A stretch of 64,000 nucleotides of DNA, taken from assembly GCA_018334675.1 (NCBI GenBank), contig JAGXLL010000002.1:62001-126000 (forward strand), written 5' to 3'. Origin of the DNA: Bacteroidales bacterium (GTDB lineage: Bacteria; Bacteroidota; Bacteroidia; Bacteroidales; UBA12077). The notes below the pieces were generated by a model, which saw nothing but the letters and a program-made list of their open reading frames with translations, did no database searches and was not told the origin of the DNA. How positions within the stretch are numbered: the first letter of the stretch is position 1; every line of letters starts with the position of its first letter. The position numbers and the translations under genes are program-made. This document shows, piece by piece, positions 10,850 to 20,379 of this stretch.

Positions 10850-12367
10850 ATGCAGATTATTAATTCATTGGTTAATTGGCTTAATATCAAGCGGATGTAT
10901 CAGATCGAGCTGTTCAAAAAACATCCGGTAGATGTTCAGCAGGAGCAGCTCTTCAAGATCGTGGGCAGGGCAGCTAACACGGAATGGGGGCAGAAATACG
11001 GATACCACTCCGTGAACAGCGTACGCGATTTCCAGGAAAGAGTACCCATCAACCGTTATGAAGAACTCAAACCCTATGTCGACCGGTTGCTGAAGGGAGA
11101 AACCAATGTGCTCTGGCCCGGCAGCATTCGCTGGTTTGCCAAATCCTCCGGCACCACAAGCGACAAGAGCAAATTCATACCGGTGAGCAAGGAAGCACTG
11201 GAAAACTGTCATTTCAGGGGCGGCAAAGATACCCTGGCCATCTATTTCTCCAATTATCCCGATTCAAAGCTATACTCGGGCAAGGGGCTTACCCTGGGCG
11301 GCAGTCAGCAGATCAACAAGATCAACAACAAATCTTTTTACGGGGATCTCTCAGCCATCCTGATCGACAACATGCCCTTCTGGACGTACTTTGTCAAGAC
11401 TCCCCGCCAGGACATTGCCCTGATGGCCGAATGGGAAGAAAAACTCGAGAAGCTCAGCGAGGCCACCATCAAGGAAAATATCACCAACATCAACGGCGTA
11501 CCCTCCTGGATGCTGGTGCTTTTGAAACACATCCTTAAGAAAACAGGCAAAGACAACATTCTGGAGGTATGGCCCAACCTGGAGCTTTTTGTGCATGGAG
11601 GGGTCAGCTTCGAGCCTTACAAAGACCATTTCAGAAAGATCATCCCTGCCGACAACATGCGTTATGTGGAAGCCTACAATGCTTCGGAAGGATTCTTCGC
11701 CATTCAGGATTCCCCTTACCGAAAAGATATGCTGCTGATGCTTGACTACGGGGTGTTCTATGAATTCATCCCTATGGACGAGCTGGGCAAAGACCATCCC
11801 CGCGCCCTGACACTCGGGGAAGTAGAGACCGGCACCAACTACGCCATCGTGATATCTACCAACGGAGGATTATGGCGTTATATGATCGGCGATACCATTC
11901 AATTCACCAGCACATTCCCCCATAAAATCAAGATATCAGGCCGAACCAAGCACTTCATCAATGCCTTTGGTGAGGAAGTGATCATCGATAACGCAAAAAA
12001 TGCGTTAAAAAAAGCGTGTGACAAAACGGGCGCGATGATCAAAGAGTATACGGCTGCTCCGGTATATATGGGTACGCAATCCAAAGGCAAGCACGAATGG
12101 ATCGTAGAATTTGAAAAGCAACCCAAAGATCTGGAGTATTTCAGGCATGTACTGGACAATGCCCTGCAATCGATCAATTCCGATTACGAGGCCAAACGCT
12201 ATAAAAACATCACCCTTGATCCCCCGTTGGTGCATCAGGCCCAACCCGGGTTGTTTTATCAATGGATGAAGAAGCGCGGCAAGCTAGGCGGCCAGAACAA
12301 AGTGCCCCGCCTGTCCAACGACCGCAAATACATCGACGACCTGCTTGAAATGAACAGTCAAATGTAA
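10850..12367 (+). CDS. GH3 auxin-responsive promoter family protein (acyl-acid amido synthetase-like)
   Basis: 505 aa; WFAKSSGTTSDKSKFIPVS, YNASEGFFAIQDS, GLWRYMIGDTIQFTS. Confidence 0.9.
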   Translation: MQIINSLVNWLNIKRMYQIELFKKHPVDVQQEQLFKIVGRAANTEWGQKYGYHSVNSVRDFQERVPINRYEELKPYVDRLLKGETNVLWPGSIRWFAKSSGTTSDKSKFIPVSKEALENCHFRGGKDTLAIYFSNYPDSKLYSGKGLTLGGSQQINKINNKSFYGDLSAILIDNMPFWTYFVKTPRQDIALMAEWEEKLEKLSEATIKENITNINGVPSWMLVLLKHILKKTGKDNILEVWPNLELFVHGGVSFEPYKDHFRKIIPADNMRYVEAYNASEGFFAIQDSPYRKDMLLMLDYGVFYEFIPMDELGKDHPRALTLGEVETGTNYAIVISTNGGLWRYMIGDTIQFTSTFPHKIKISGRTKHFINAFGEEVIIDNAKNALKKACDKTGAMIKEYTAAPVYMGTQSKGKHEWIVEFEKQPKDLEYFRHVLDNALQSINSDYEAKRYKNITLDPPLVHQAQPGLFYQWMKKRGKLGGQNKVPRLSNDRKYIDDLLEMNSQM

Positions 12368-12369
12368 AC

Positions 12370-13191
12370 ATGGCCATGGTGAGAACGGTCCTGCTTGGAA
12401 CGATCCTGCTGACGCTCTTCCCTCTGCGGGCAGAGCCTTTTGAACTGATCAAAAAAGTGCCCGTGCCGGCCAAACACTACTCGGTCGACATCATGGGCCA
12501 CATCTACTGGTCGCAAGACGCTACCCTGATCCGTCTCGACCCCGCCACCGGTGAAAAAACCGAGTACACCAACACCTTTCTGGGTGACATACACTCCTGG
12601 GATGCCTCCAATCCATTTAAAATAGGGGTTTTTCACAAAGATTTCAATACCCTGGTCTTTCTCGATCAATCCCTCTCCACCATACGCTCTCCGGTCAACC
12701 TCGATGAGCTTACCGCCAGCCAGGCTACTGCAACCTGCCTGTCCCAACAGGGAGGCTTCTGGTTGGTCAATGCCTCCACAGGCCAGATTCAACAGTATGA
12801 TCCCGGGCTGAATCAAATCAACCAGTCAACTGCCATACCCGAACTTTCGACACGCCATCAAAGCAACCCGCTCATCAGAGCACACAACCGGCAGCTCTAC
12901 TGCCTGATACCCCATTGCTGTGCCCTGGTTTTCGACCGTTTCGGCAACCTGCAACGACGCCGCCCTTTAAAAAATGTTGATAACATTCAAATCCTCAACC
13001 AAAATATTTATTATTTTTACAAAGGTGATTTATACAGGCTTGATAAGGACCTGCAAAGCACCGGCAAAATACACCTGCCCACAGGTAAAGGCAAGTGGGA
13101 TTTTGCAAGAATGGGACCCCGGAACAGGCTCTACCTGTTGAAGAAAGATCAATTGTACATTTACAAAATCGATAAAACACCGGTTACGTGA
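12370..13191 (+). CDS. Hypothetical secreted protein, propeller-like repeats
   Basis: 273 aa, N-terminal signal sequence; VDIMGHIYWSQDATLIRLDPATGEKTEY; co-directional. Confidence 0.6.
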   Translation: MAMVRTVLLGTILLTLFPLRAEPFELIKKVPVPAKHYSVDIMGHIYWSQDATLIRLDPATGEKTEYTNTFLGDIHSWDASNPFKIGVFHKDFNTLVFLDQSLSTIRSPVNLDELTASQATATCLSQQGGFWLVNASTGQIQQYDPGLNQINQSTAIPELSTRHQSNPLIRAHNRQLYCLIPHCCALVFDRFGNLQRRRPLKNVDNIQILNQNIYYFYKGDLYRLDKDLQSTGKIHLPTGKGKWDFARMGPRNRLYLLKKDQLYIYKIDKTPVT

Positions 13192-13430
13192 AAAGGAAGC
13201 AAAAAAAGAAAGAAGAAAACCTCAAACGCATCCATCGCAAATCCATCCTGTTTAACAAACGTGAGCTCAACGCCATCAACCATTATTGCCGCAAATACAA
13301 GATAAAAAACCGGTCAAAATTCATGCGTGAAACCATCATCAGTGCCATCCTCCAAAGATTCGACGAAGATCATCCCTCTCTTTTTGAGGATCAACCCAAC
13401 TTATTCGCCCCCTCTAAAAGAAATTATTAA
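13188..13430 (+). CDS. Small basic protein, ribbon-helix-helix-like
   Basis: 80 aa; KRIHRKSILFNKRELNAINHYCRKYKIKNRSKFMRETI; overlaps upstream stop. Confidence 0.55.
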   Translation: MKRKQKKKEENLKRIHRKSILFNKRELNAINHYCRKYKIKNRSKFMRETIISAILQRFDEDHPSLFEDQPNLFAPSKRNY

Positions 13431-13442
13431 AAACACGATTAT

Positions 13443-14057
13443 ATGCACATAGCCATAGCAGGAAACATAGGCTCCGGGAAAACAACACTCGCCGGTCTTC
13501 TGGCAAAACACTACGGTTGGGAAGCCCATTATGAAAAGGTGGATGACAATCCCTATCTCAATGACTTCTACGAAGACATGCAACGGTGGTCGTTCAATCT
13601 TCAGATATATTTCCTGAATTCCCGTTTCAGTCAGATCCTGAAGATCAAAAATTTAGATAAAACGGTTATACAAGACCGCACCATATACGAAGACGCACAT
13701 ATCTTTGCTCCCAACCTGCACTCCATGGGGCTGATGTCAACCCGGGACTTCGAGAATTATTTCTCCCTGTTCAGCCTGATGAGCTCCCTGATCGAGCCGC
13801 CCGATCTGATCCTCTATCTCAAGGGCAGTGTGCCCACCCTGGTCAAACAGATCCAGAAAAGGGGACGGGAATACGAAAACAATATCCGCCTCGACTACCT
13901 GAAGAAATTGAATGAACGTTACGAAACATGGGTAGACAGCTACAACCTGGGCAAACTGCTTGTGATCAACGTGGACAACCTGAATTTTTCCGAAAACAAG
14001 GAAGACCTGAGAAAGGTGATCGACCGGATTGATGCCGAAATCCACGGTTTATTCTAA
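13443..14057 (+). CDS. Deoxynucleoside kinase
   Basis: P-loop MHIAIAGNIGSGKTTLAGLLAKHYGW; QDRTIYEDAHIFA; 204 aa. Confidence 0.92.
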   Translation: MHIAIAGNIGSGKTTLAGLLAKHYGWEAHYEKVDDNPYLNDFYEDMQRWSFNLQIYFLNSRFSQILKIKNLDKTVIQDRTIYEDAHIFAPNLHSMGLMSTRDFENYFSLFSLMSSLIEPPDLILYLKGSVPTLVKQIQKRGREYENNIRLDYLKKLNERYETWVDSYNLGKLLVINVDNLNFSENKEDLRKVIDRIDAEIHGLF

Positions 14058-14127
14058 AGATTATTTTTTTCGGTTGGGTTACAACTAAATCACGGTTTGA
14101 TTCGTCTAACAGATAGATTACAATCAA

Positions 14128-14913
14128 ATGATAATCATGAAACGATATCTAATGCTGACTTTCATTGCATTTATCCTGGCAGGGTTATCTTCCTGCACCG
14201 AGGATGAATTCATTGAACCGGCAACCGTAGATCTAAAGATCACGATGACCCATACCGAGCCCTTCGACGATCCCGGAGGTGGCCCACCCTTTGACGATGA
14301 GCTGGAGTTTTCCACGGGAAAACTGCAGCTGAGCTCCCTGGAGTTTGAGGGGGAAAGGGAAAACAATGACAGCCACTACTTCTCCAGGGACTTCTCCGAA
14401 GTATTGGTGGCCGATCTGAGCGAAGGGGAGCTGAATCAGTCGGTGAGCTTCGACATACCCCAGGGCAGCTATAACCACATCCGGCTGAAACTGCATACTT
14501 GTGCGACCGACAGTTGTGCCGGCTTGGTTTTCCGGGGCAGATGGGAACAGGACGATGACGATGACGACGAGGATGATGGCACCAGCAAAAAACGGGGTCT
14601 TATCCCCGGTGATCCCGAAGAACTGCCCATTGAGCTTAATTTCTTTCAGCAGGCCGAGACCATCCCCCTGACACTTAAAACCCAGGACAACCAACAACAA
14701 ATACTGATCGAACAGGACAACTGGGATACCCTGGAGATCACCATCGACCTGGCCCATATGTTCCGTTATATCAACCCGGCTAAATTGGGGCAGGCCCAGG
14801 TTCATGGCATCGGTAATCAAAGAAGAATCATTATTTCAGCCAATCATAACACGGAAATATATTACAGCCTGATGGAAAGGGTGGAAAGATCCATCCAGGC
14901 TGTCATCAAATAA
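14128..14913 (+). CDS. Lipoprotein 'family X' with internal Asp/Glu-rich loop
   Basis: Lipobox LAGLSSC; QDDDDDDEDDG; homologous by eye to 18092..18814 (LSSLEF, FDIPQGSY, GRWEQ, IIISANHNTEIYYSLMERVERSIQAVIK). Confidence 0.65.
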   Translation: MIIMKRYLMLTFIAFILAGLSSCTEDEFIEPATVDLKITMTHTEPFDDPGGGPPFDDELEFSTGKLQLSSLEFEGERENNDSHYFSRDFSEVLVADLSEGELNQSVSFDIPQGSYNHIRLKLHTCATDSCAGLVFRGRWEQDDDDDDEDDGTSKKRGLIPGDPEELPIELNFFQQAETIPLTLKTQDNQQQILIEQDNWDTLEITIDLAHMFRYINPAKLGQAQVHGIGNQRRIIISANHNTEIYYSLMERVERSIQAVIK

Positions 14914-14924
14914 ACCAATCATTC

Positions 14925-15470
14925 ATGGGGGAACGGGAATTGTACAGCGACGCTGAACTGGTTCAGGGTTGTAAAAACAATAATCGCAAATACCAGGAAT
15001 TGCTGTACCGCAAATATGCCAAAAAGATGTACGGCATTTGCCTGAGTTACGCCACAGACCGGTCGATGGCCCAGGATATGCTGCAGGATGGTTTCATCAA
15101 GGTCTTCAAAAAGATCGATACCTTCCGCGAGCAGGGATCCCTGGAAGGATGGGTGCGGCGGATCATCACGAACACAGCCCTGGATTACATGAGACAGAAA
15201 TCAAGAACCTTCGACTTCATCGATCACAATCAGGAGGTGGAGGAGCAGCAACTGGACAACAGCATCATGGAAAAAATCAACAGCGACGGACTTTTCAGGA
15301 TCATTGAGCAACTGCCCCAGGGCGCACGAATGGTATTCAACCTTTATGCAGTGGAAGGATATACCCATAAAGAGATCGCAGATAAACTGGAGATCACCGA
15401 GGGTACTTCCAAATCGCAGTTTAAGCGGGCACGGGCTCTGTTAAAAAATTTGATCCAAGATCTGATATAA
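14925..15470 (+). CDS. RNA polymerase sigma factor, ECF family
   Basis: 181 aa; sigma2 YRKYAKKMYGICLSYATDRSMAQDMLQDGFIKVF; sigma4 QGARMVFNLYAVEGYTHKEIADKLEITEGTSKSQFKRAR. Confidence 0.92.
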   Translation: MGERELYSDAELVQGCKNNNRKYQELLYRKYAKKMYGICLSYATDRSMAQDMLQDGFIKVFKKIDTFREQGSLEGWVRRIITNTALDYMRQKSRTFDFIDHNQEVEEQQLDNSIMEKINSDGLFRIIEQLPQGARMVFNLYAVEGYTHKEIADKLEITEGTSKSQFKRARALLKNLIQDLI

Positions 15471-15474
15471 TACA

Positions 15475-16929
15475 ATGGACAACCAGGCATTTCATAGATG
15501 GTATAAGCGGCTGATCGAAGATCCGCCCCAGGCTCCTCCCGAGATCGTTTGGGAGCACATCAGCCTGGAGCTGGACCGGGAGTTCTATGACTGGTACCGC
15601 ACGACATTGGAAGAGGGTGCTCCTGTGCCGCCTGCAGCCGTCTGGGATAACATCGAGGACAACCTGGACAGCGGGCTGCATCAATGGTACCAAACCTCCA
15701 TCGAAGAACCCACCGAGGAACCGCCGCAGGAAGTTTGGAGCAACATACAGGACCAACTGGACATCGACGACACCTGGGTCGGTATCTCCCGGGAATTGGA
15801 CCGCAAATGGAAAAAACGCACCCGGCAGCTTGTATATGCCCTGGCAGCAGCTGTGCTGTTGCTCTTTGCGCTTCAGATCTTCCTGCCCACCAGCGAGCAT
15901 TCACCCTTCAGAGAATCCACCACCCCGGTGGCACAGGAAGAAAAGCCGCAGCCGGATAAGAAACAGGAAGAACAAGCCACGCAAGAACCCGGAGAGAAAC
16001 AGCAGGAACCCATCCCGCAAACTCCTTCAGCTGACCAGAGGGAGAGGAAAGAAAGGCTGGCCATGGGCAAAGATCAATCCGCCACAGCCGATAGCCGGGA
16101 ATCGGAAAAGGAAGAAAAAACACAGGAAAGAAAAGAAACGGACCGGAGCGAAGGATTAGAAAGGCTGGCCGACCGCTCATCTATGACATTGGCAAAAGCC
16201 GATCCCACACAAATACAACTGAATGTTCAAACGAATGAACAGTTGGCTTCCATGCCGGAAACCGGTATCTCGGTATCTCAAACACGGGAGGATAAGGAAC
16301 AGCCCGGCCAGGTGCGATACTATGCTGGAATAAGCGGGGAAGTAGGCAACTCCTGGTTGCTGAGCAACAAGACCATATACAGCATCCGGAAATCGCCTTA
16401 CAGCTCGGCCTCACCCGAGGTGGGCAAATCCTATGGCATCATGGGTGGCGCCTCGCTGAACGATCATTTTGATGTGCAGGCTGAGGCCCTGTTCACCAGC
16501 GAGACAGGCCAGAAATATCGTGAATACACCAACGGACAGGTTCTCCACAACCAGATCCTTCTGAATTATACCTCCCTGAAGATCACCGGACGCTACAAGA
16601 TCTTTGGCTCCAGCTTCCAGCTTCCCGTTTCCCATCACCTGGTGTTGGGCACCTATGGCAGCTATCTGAAAAATGCCCAACAACAAACCGACGGGCAAAC
16701 CAAAAACATCAAGGGCGCTTATAAAAACTACAACCTGGGAGTCGTTGTCGGTTACGAACTGGACACCCATATCGCCCCGAATTACAGCCTTTCGGCCGGC
16801 CTGCGCTTCAACCCGGGCTTTATAAATATCTACGAGGGTACTTCCATGCTCCCTGCACAGTTTAACAAGACCTACAGCTCCTCGGTGAACATCAACATCG
16901 CCCTGAAATACAACCTCTCCTCACAATAA
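15475..16929 (+). CDS. Putative dual-membrane-spanning anti-sigma factor (cytoplasmic repeats, TM helix, disordered linker, C-terminal outer-membrane beta-barrel)
   Basis: Three 31-aa N-terminal repeats, TM LVYALAAAVLLLFALQIFL, ~100 aa Lys/Glu/Gln-rich linker, C-terminal PorT/OMP-like beta-strand-rich domain; immediately downstream of ECF sigma. Confidence 0.72.
   Translation: MDNQAFHRWYKRLIEDPPQAPPEIVWEHISLELDREFYDWYRTTLEEGAPVPPAAVWDNIEDNLDSGLHQWYQTSIEEPTEEPPQEVWSNIQDQLDIDDTWVGISRELDRKWKKRTRQLVYALAAAVLLLFALQIFLPTSEHSPFRESTTPVAQEEKPQPDKKQEEQATQEPGEKQQEPIPQTPSADQRERKERLAMGKDQSATADSRESEKEEKTQERKETDRSEGLERLADRSSMTLAKADPTQIQLNVQTNEQLASMPETGISVSQTREDKEQPGQVRYYAGISGEVGNSWLLSNKTIYSIRKSPYSSASPEVGKSYGIMGGASLNDHFDVQAEALFTSETGQKYREYTNGQVLHNQILLNYTSLKITGRYKIFGSSFQLPVSHHLVLGTYGSYLKNAQQQTDGQTKNIKGAYKNYNLGVVVGYELDTHIAPNYSLSAGLRFNPGFINIYEGTSMLPAQFNKTYSSSVNINIALKYNLSSQ
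15490..15768 (+). repeat. Three tandem 31-aa (93-nt) coding repeats
   Basis: FHRWYKRLIEDPPQAPPEIVWEHISLELDRE / FYDWYRTTLEEGAPVPPAAVWDNIEDNLDSG / LHQWYQTSIEEPTEEPPQEVWSNIQDQLDID. Confidence 0.9.
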
Positions 16930-17010
16930 AAAAAATTTTCTCTCCCCCCTTTCCCACCTTCTGGTCCCTGGTTTCGTCTTAGAAGCAAACAAACCAAAAA
17001 ACCGATTATC

Positions 17011-17940
17011 ATGAAAACCAAAATCACCTTAATCATTGCTCTTCTCGTATCTCTTGGCGCCTTCATGGGATGCGAAGAAGACGATGCAGGGCAAACCGGA
17101 ACGCTGGCCCTTTCCCTTACCGATGCCCCCATCGACGACACCAGTGTAACCGGTGTATGGGTCACGATCACCGGCATTCAATACCATATGCAGGACAGTG
17201 CCTGGAAAACCTTTGAAGGCTTCCAGGGTCCGCAAAAATTCAACCTGCTGGCCCTGACCGACAGCATCAGCGAGGTGCTGGGTGCGGCTCAGATCGAAGC
17301 CGGACAATACAACCAGCTGCGTTTCATGCTCGACGCCCCTGAAAAAGGCCAGGGTCCGCCAACCAGCCCCGGCTGCTACATAGAATTTGATGGGGGAGAA
17401 ACCCAACCCATGTTTGTCCCCAGCGGCGGACAAACGGGTTACAAAGCCGTGGGCGCCTTCCGTGTTCCTTCCAATGGTACCGTTGAAGTGACGGCCGATT
17501 TCGATGCCCGCAAATCCGTTCGCGAGACAGGCGGCATGCGGGAACATTACATCCTTCAGCCTACCATACGCCTTGTTGTGAATAACCAGGCCGGCAGCAT
17601 AGCGGGTGAAGTAACCCCCTTACCCTCCGACGGCAGCAACATCGCCGTCTATGCCTATGAAGACAATGCTTATACTTCTGATGAAGCAGCCGACCCGGCC
17701 GAAGGAGAAACCCGCTTCCCCAATGCCGTAACTTCGGATGTGGTAGGGGATAATGACTGCAACCACTCACAGAAATGTTACCACCTGTACTATCTCGCTC
17801 CTATAACTTACGACCTGGTGGTGGTAAGAACCCTGGACGGGGAATTCCAGGAAGTACTGGGTATCTCTGAAGATGTTGCGGTAGAAAGCAAAAAAAATAC
17901 CGGTCACCCCATTGACCTGAATGATCTTTCCTCCCTGTAA
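17011..17940 (+). CDS. DUF4382 domain-containing lipoprotein
   Basis: Lipobox LGAFMGC; GTLALSLTDAPIDDTSVTGVWVTITGIQYH; 309 aa. Confidence 0.85.
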   Translation: MKTKITLIIALLVSLGAFMGCEEDDAGQTGTLALSLTDAPIDDTSVTGVWVTITGIQYHMQDSAWKTFEGFQGPQKFNLLALTDSISEVLGAAQIEAGQYNQLRFMLDAPEKGQGPPTSPGCYIEFDGGETQPMFVPSGGQTGYKAVGAFRVPSNGTVEVTADFDARKSVRETGGMREHYILQPTIRLVVNNQAGSIAGEVTPLPSDGSNIAVYAYEDNAYTSDEAADPAEGETRFPNAVTSDVVGDNDCNHSQKCYHLYYLAPITYDLVVVRTLDGEFQEVLGISEDVAVESKKNTGHPIDLNDLSSL

Positions 17941-17960
17941 GAACCCGTATCCTCGAAAAG

Positions 17961-17991
17961 CCCCGGTGCTTAATGGTGCCGGGGTTTTTTT
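17961..17991 (+). terminator. Rho-independent terminator
   Basis: CCCCGGTGCttaatgGTGCCGGGG (with G-T pairs) followed by T7. Confidence 0.8.
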
Positions 17992-18091
17992 ATATATCCT
18001 TTCCTATCCCCTGAAAAACAGGGAAAAAACTACAACTTATTGCCTCAAACCCCGTATAATATTCTAACAATGAATTCAACAGCATCATGCC

Positions 18092-18814
18092 ATGTCTCGT
18101 TTGATCATACTATCCCTGTTGCTGGCGGTGATTACTTACTTCAACCATGCCGGCACCGATAAAACGCCCCTCAGGGAACCTTCCCTGATCAAACTCAGCA
18201 TGCACCTCACCCAAACCCGGGCCAACCCAGCCGCATCATCTCAGGATCTCTCCCGCATCACATTTCAAAACGGCATCTTATCCCTTTCTTCAGTCGAATT
18301 TTTAGGATCGCCCCACAACACCACCGATTTTCATTTTACCTCCTCCCTCCACAGCCAATACCAATTGCAGCCTGAAAAAAGCCCGCTTCCCTTATTGGAA
18401 TTTGACGTACCTGCCGGCAGGTACCGATCGGCGAAGATCATCCTCCATGCCAACAGCCGGGACAGCCTTCCTGCCATGACAGTCCATGCCCGGTGGCAAA
18501 AAAAGGACGGGCCCAAACCGATCGACATCCATATCCGGCTGTTCGATCTGCCCCGGATCCTTTCCCTGGAAGTCAAACCGGAAGGAAAGGAGAGGTCCCT
18601 GATGTTTCCCCGGCAGGGTTTCTCCAATCTACAGATCCGGATCGACCCCATGCAACTCTTCGACCCAGCTGTGATGGATCAGCTGCAGGAGGCAAAAATG
18701 CAGGATACGCCCACCGGCCGTAAGGTGATCCTTTCACGACATCACAACCCCCACATACACGACCGCCTGACAGAAAATATGCACGAATCCATCCGGGCGG
18801 TCCTGCAGCGGTGA
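18092..18814 (+). CDS. Secreted 'family X' protein, paralogue of 14128..14913
   Basis: LSSVEFLGSPHNTTDFHF, FDVPAGRYRSAKIILHA, GRKVILSRHHNPHIHDRLTENMHESIRAVLQR. Confidence 0.65.
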   Translation: MSRLIILSLLLAVITYFNHAGTDKTPLREPSLIKLSMHLTQTRANPAASSQDLSRITFQNGILSLSSVEFLGSPHNTTDFHFTSSLHSQYQLQPEKSPLPLLEFDVPAGRYRSAKIILHANSRDSLPAMTVHARWQKKDGPKPIDIHIRLFDLPRILSLEVKPEGKERSLMFPRQGFSNLQIRIDPMQLFDPAVMDQLQEAKMQDTPTGRKVILSRHHNPHIHDRLTENMHESIRAVLQR

Positions 18815-18936
18815 ATCCATGCGGATTGAGCTCCCCGGCACCAGATTTTTCGGCAAAACTTTCCTTTTCATTCCCACCCTTTTTGTGAAACCTACGTCTT
18901 TATTACAAATACTTCAAACCCCAAAATCATTGGACC

Positions 18937-19833
18937 ATGAAAACACGAATTTTTATTTTAATCGTACTGATGATTCCCTTCGCCCTTTTTACCGGATGCG
19001 AGGAGGAAAAAAGCGAAACAGGCACCCTGGATCTTTCCCTGACCGATGCCCCCATTGATCAACAAGATGTGACAGGAGTATATATCACCATCAACGGCCT
19101 GGAATATCACAAGCAGAATAACGACTGGGCTACCTTCGAAGAATACGGGGAAGCCAAAAAGTTCAACCTGTTGGAATTGACCGATGGCATGAGCGAAATG
19201 CTGGGATCCTTCGAGATGGAAGCCGGACAGTATAACCAGTTGCGTTTTATGCTGGAGGCTCCGGTAAGAGGTGAATCTACCCCATCCAATGCAGGTTGTT
19301 ACCTTGAATTTGAAGGTGGAGAAACCGAGCCTCTTTTCGTACCCAGCGCAGGCAACACAGGCTACAAGGCGGTAGGTGCCTTTACCGTTCCCTCCAATGG
19401 AACTGTTGAGCTGACCGCAGATTTCGATGCCCGCAAGTCTGTCGTTGAAACAGGAACAGCCGGGATGTATATTCTTCAGCCCACCATCCGTCTGATCGTC
19501 AACAATGAGGCTGGCAGCATCGCCGGCAGCATCAGCAATTTCCCCACCGATGGCAGCAATATCATTGTCTATGCCTACGAAGATGGAGATTATTCCGATA
19601 CGGAAGCAGCCGATCCCGAGGCCGAAGAAAGCCGGTTCCCCAATGCCGTCACCAGCGATATAGCAGATGAGCAAAACAGTTATAAACTGCATTACCTGGC
19701 CCCGATGAACTATGACCTGGTCGTTGTAAGGTCTCTGGACGGGCAGTTCCAGGAAGTATTACAGGTAGTAGAAGATGTTGCGGTGGAAAGCAAAGAGACC
19801 ACACCGCAGCCCATCGATCTTTCCACCCAATAG
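18937..19833 (+). CDS. DUF4382 domain-containing lipoprotein, tandem paralogue
   Basis: Lipobox LFTGC; GTLDLSLTDAPIDQQDVTGVYITINGLEYH; co-linear similarity with 17011..17940 along its whole length. Confidence 0.85.
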   Translation: MKTRIFILIVLMIPFALFTGCEEEKSETGTLDLSLTDAPIDQQDVTGVYITINGLEYHKQNNDWATFEEYGEAKKFNLLELTDGMSEMLGSFEMEAGQYNQLRFMLEAPVRGESTPSNAGCYLEFEGGETEPLFVPSAGNTGYKAVGAFTVPSNGTVELTADFDARKSVVETGTAGMYILQPTIRLIVNNEAGSIAGSISNFPTDGSNIIVYAYEDGDYSDTEAADPEAEESRFPNAVTSDIADEQNSYKLHYLAPMNYDLVVVRSLDGQFQEVLQVVEDVAVESKETTPQPIDLSTQ

Positions 19834-19854
19834 TCCCCGTAACCTCGATGAATG

Positions 19855-19898
19855 AAAGGCTGACTCCCGCTCCGAAGCGGGGGAAAGCCTTTTTTTTT
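19855..19898 (+). terminator. Rho-independent terminator
   Basis: AAAGGC..CCCGCTccgaAGCGGG..GCCTTT followed by T-tract. Confidence 0.8.
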
Positions 19899-19956
19899 AT
19901 GGAACCTGTCCGCTCGAGGCAGGTAGATGAAGAAGGTGAAAAAATTTTATGCAGCT

Positions 19957-19988
19957 GTTGGAAAATTGACAAAAAGCTTTTACTTTTG
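19957..19988 (+). promoter_or_regulatory. Bacteroidota-type promoter for tRNA-Asn (GTTG-N20-TACTTTTG)
   Basis: -33 GTTG 19957-19960, 20-nt spacer, -7 TACTTTTG 19981-19988, ~50 nt upstream of the tRNA. Confidence 0.65.
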
Positions 19989-20037
19989 CTCCTCGTTCAC
20001 CGATAACGGATCTTTCAAATACCACGGGATAACATAT

Positions 20038-20111
20038 TCCTCAGTAGCTCAGTTGGTTAGAGCACCTGACTGTTAATCAGGGGGTCGTAGGTTCAAGTCC
20101 TACCTGGGGAG
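20038..20111 (+). tRNA. tRNA-Asn (anticodon GTT)
   Basis: TCCTCAG...CCTGA-CTGTTAA-TCAGG...GGTTCAAGTCC...CTGGGGA; cloverleaf stems pair; anticodon GTT. Confidence 0.97.
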
Positions 20112-20119
20112 CATCACAA

Positions 20120-20158
20120 AGAAGGAGTTGCAACAGCCGTGTGCAGCTCCTTTTTTTT
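20120..20158 (+). terminator. Rho-independent terminator downstream of tRNA-Asn
   Basis: AAGGAGTTGCA...TGTGCAGCTCC followed by T8. Confidence 0.75.
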
Positions 20159-20379
20159 GTAATTTTTTCCTACCTCCCTTTTTGTCCAATTTTTACAATA
20201 CAACCATCCGAATTATTCCTATTTTTATATAAATATTTAATATTCAACAAGATGATGTCTGTTAGTGGAATGGATCATTATTTATATCTTTCACAGCATG
20301 ACGGGCTAATATAAATCCTCTTTCCATGTCCAACCCCTATCTACCTGTATGAATACCATTTTTAACCATATCATCACTC

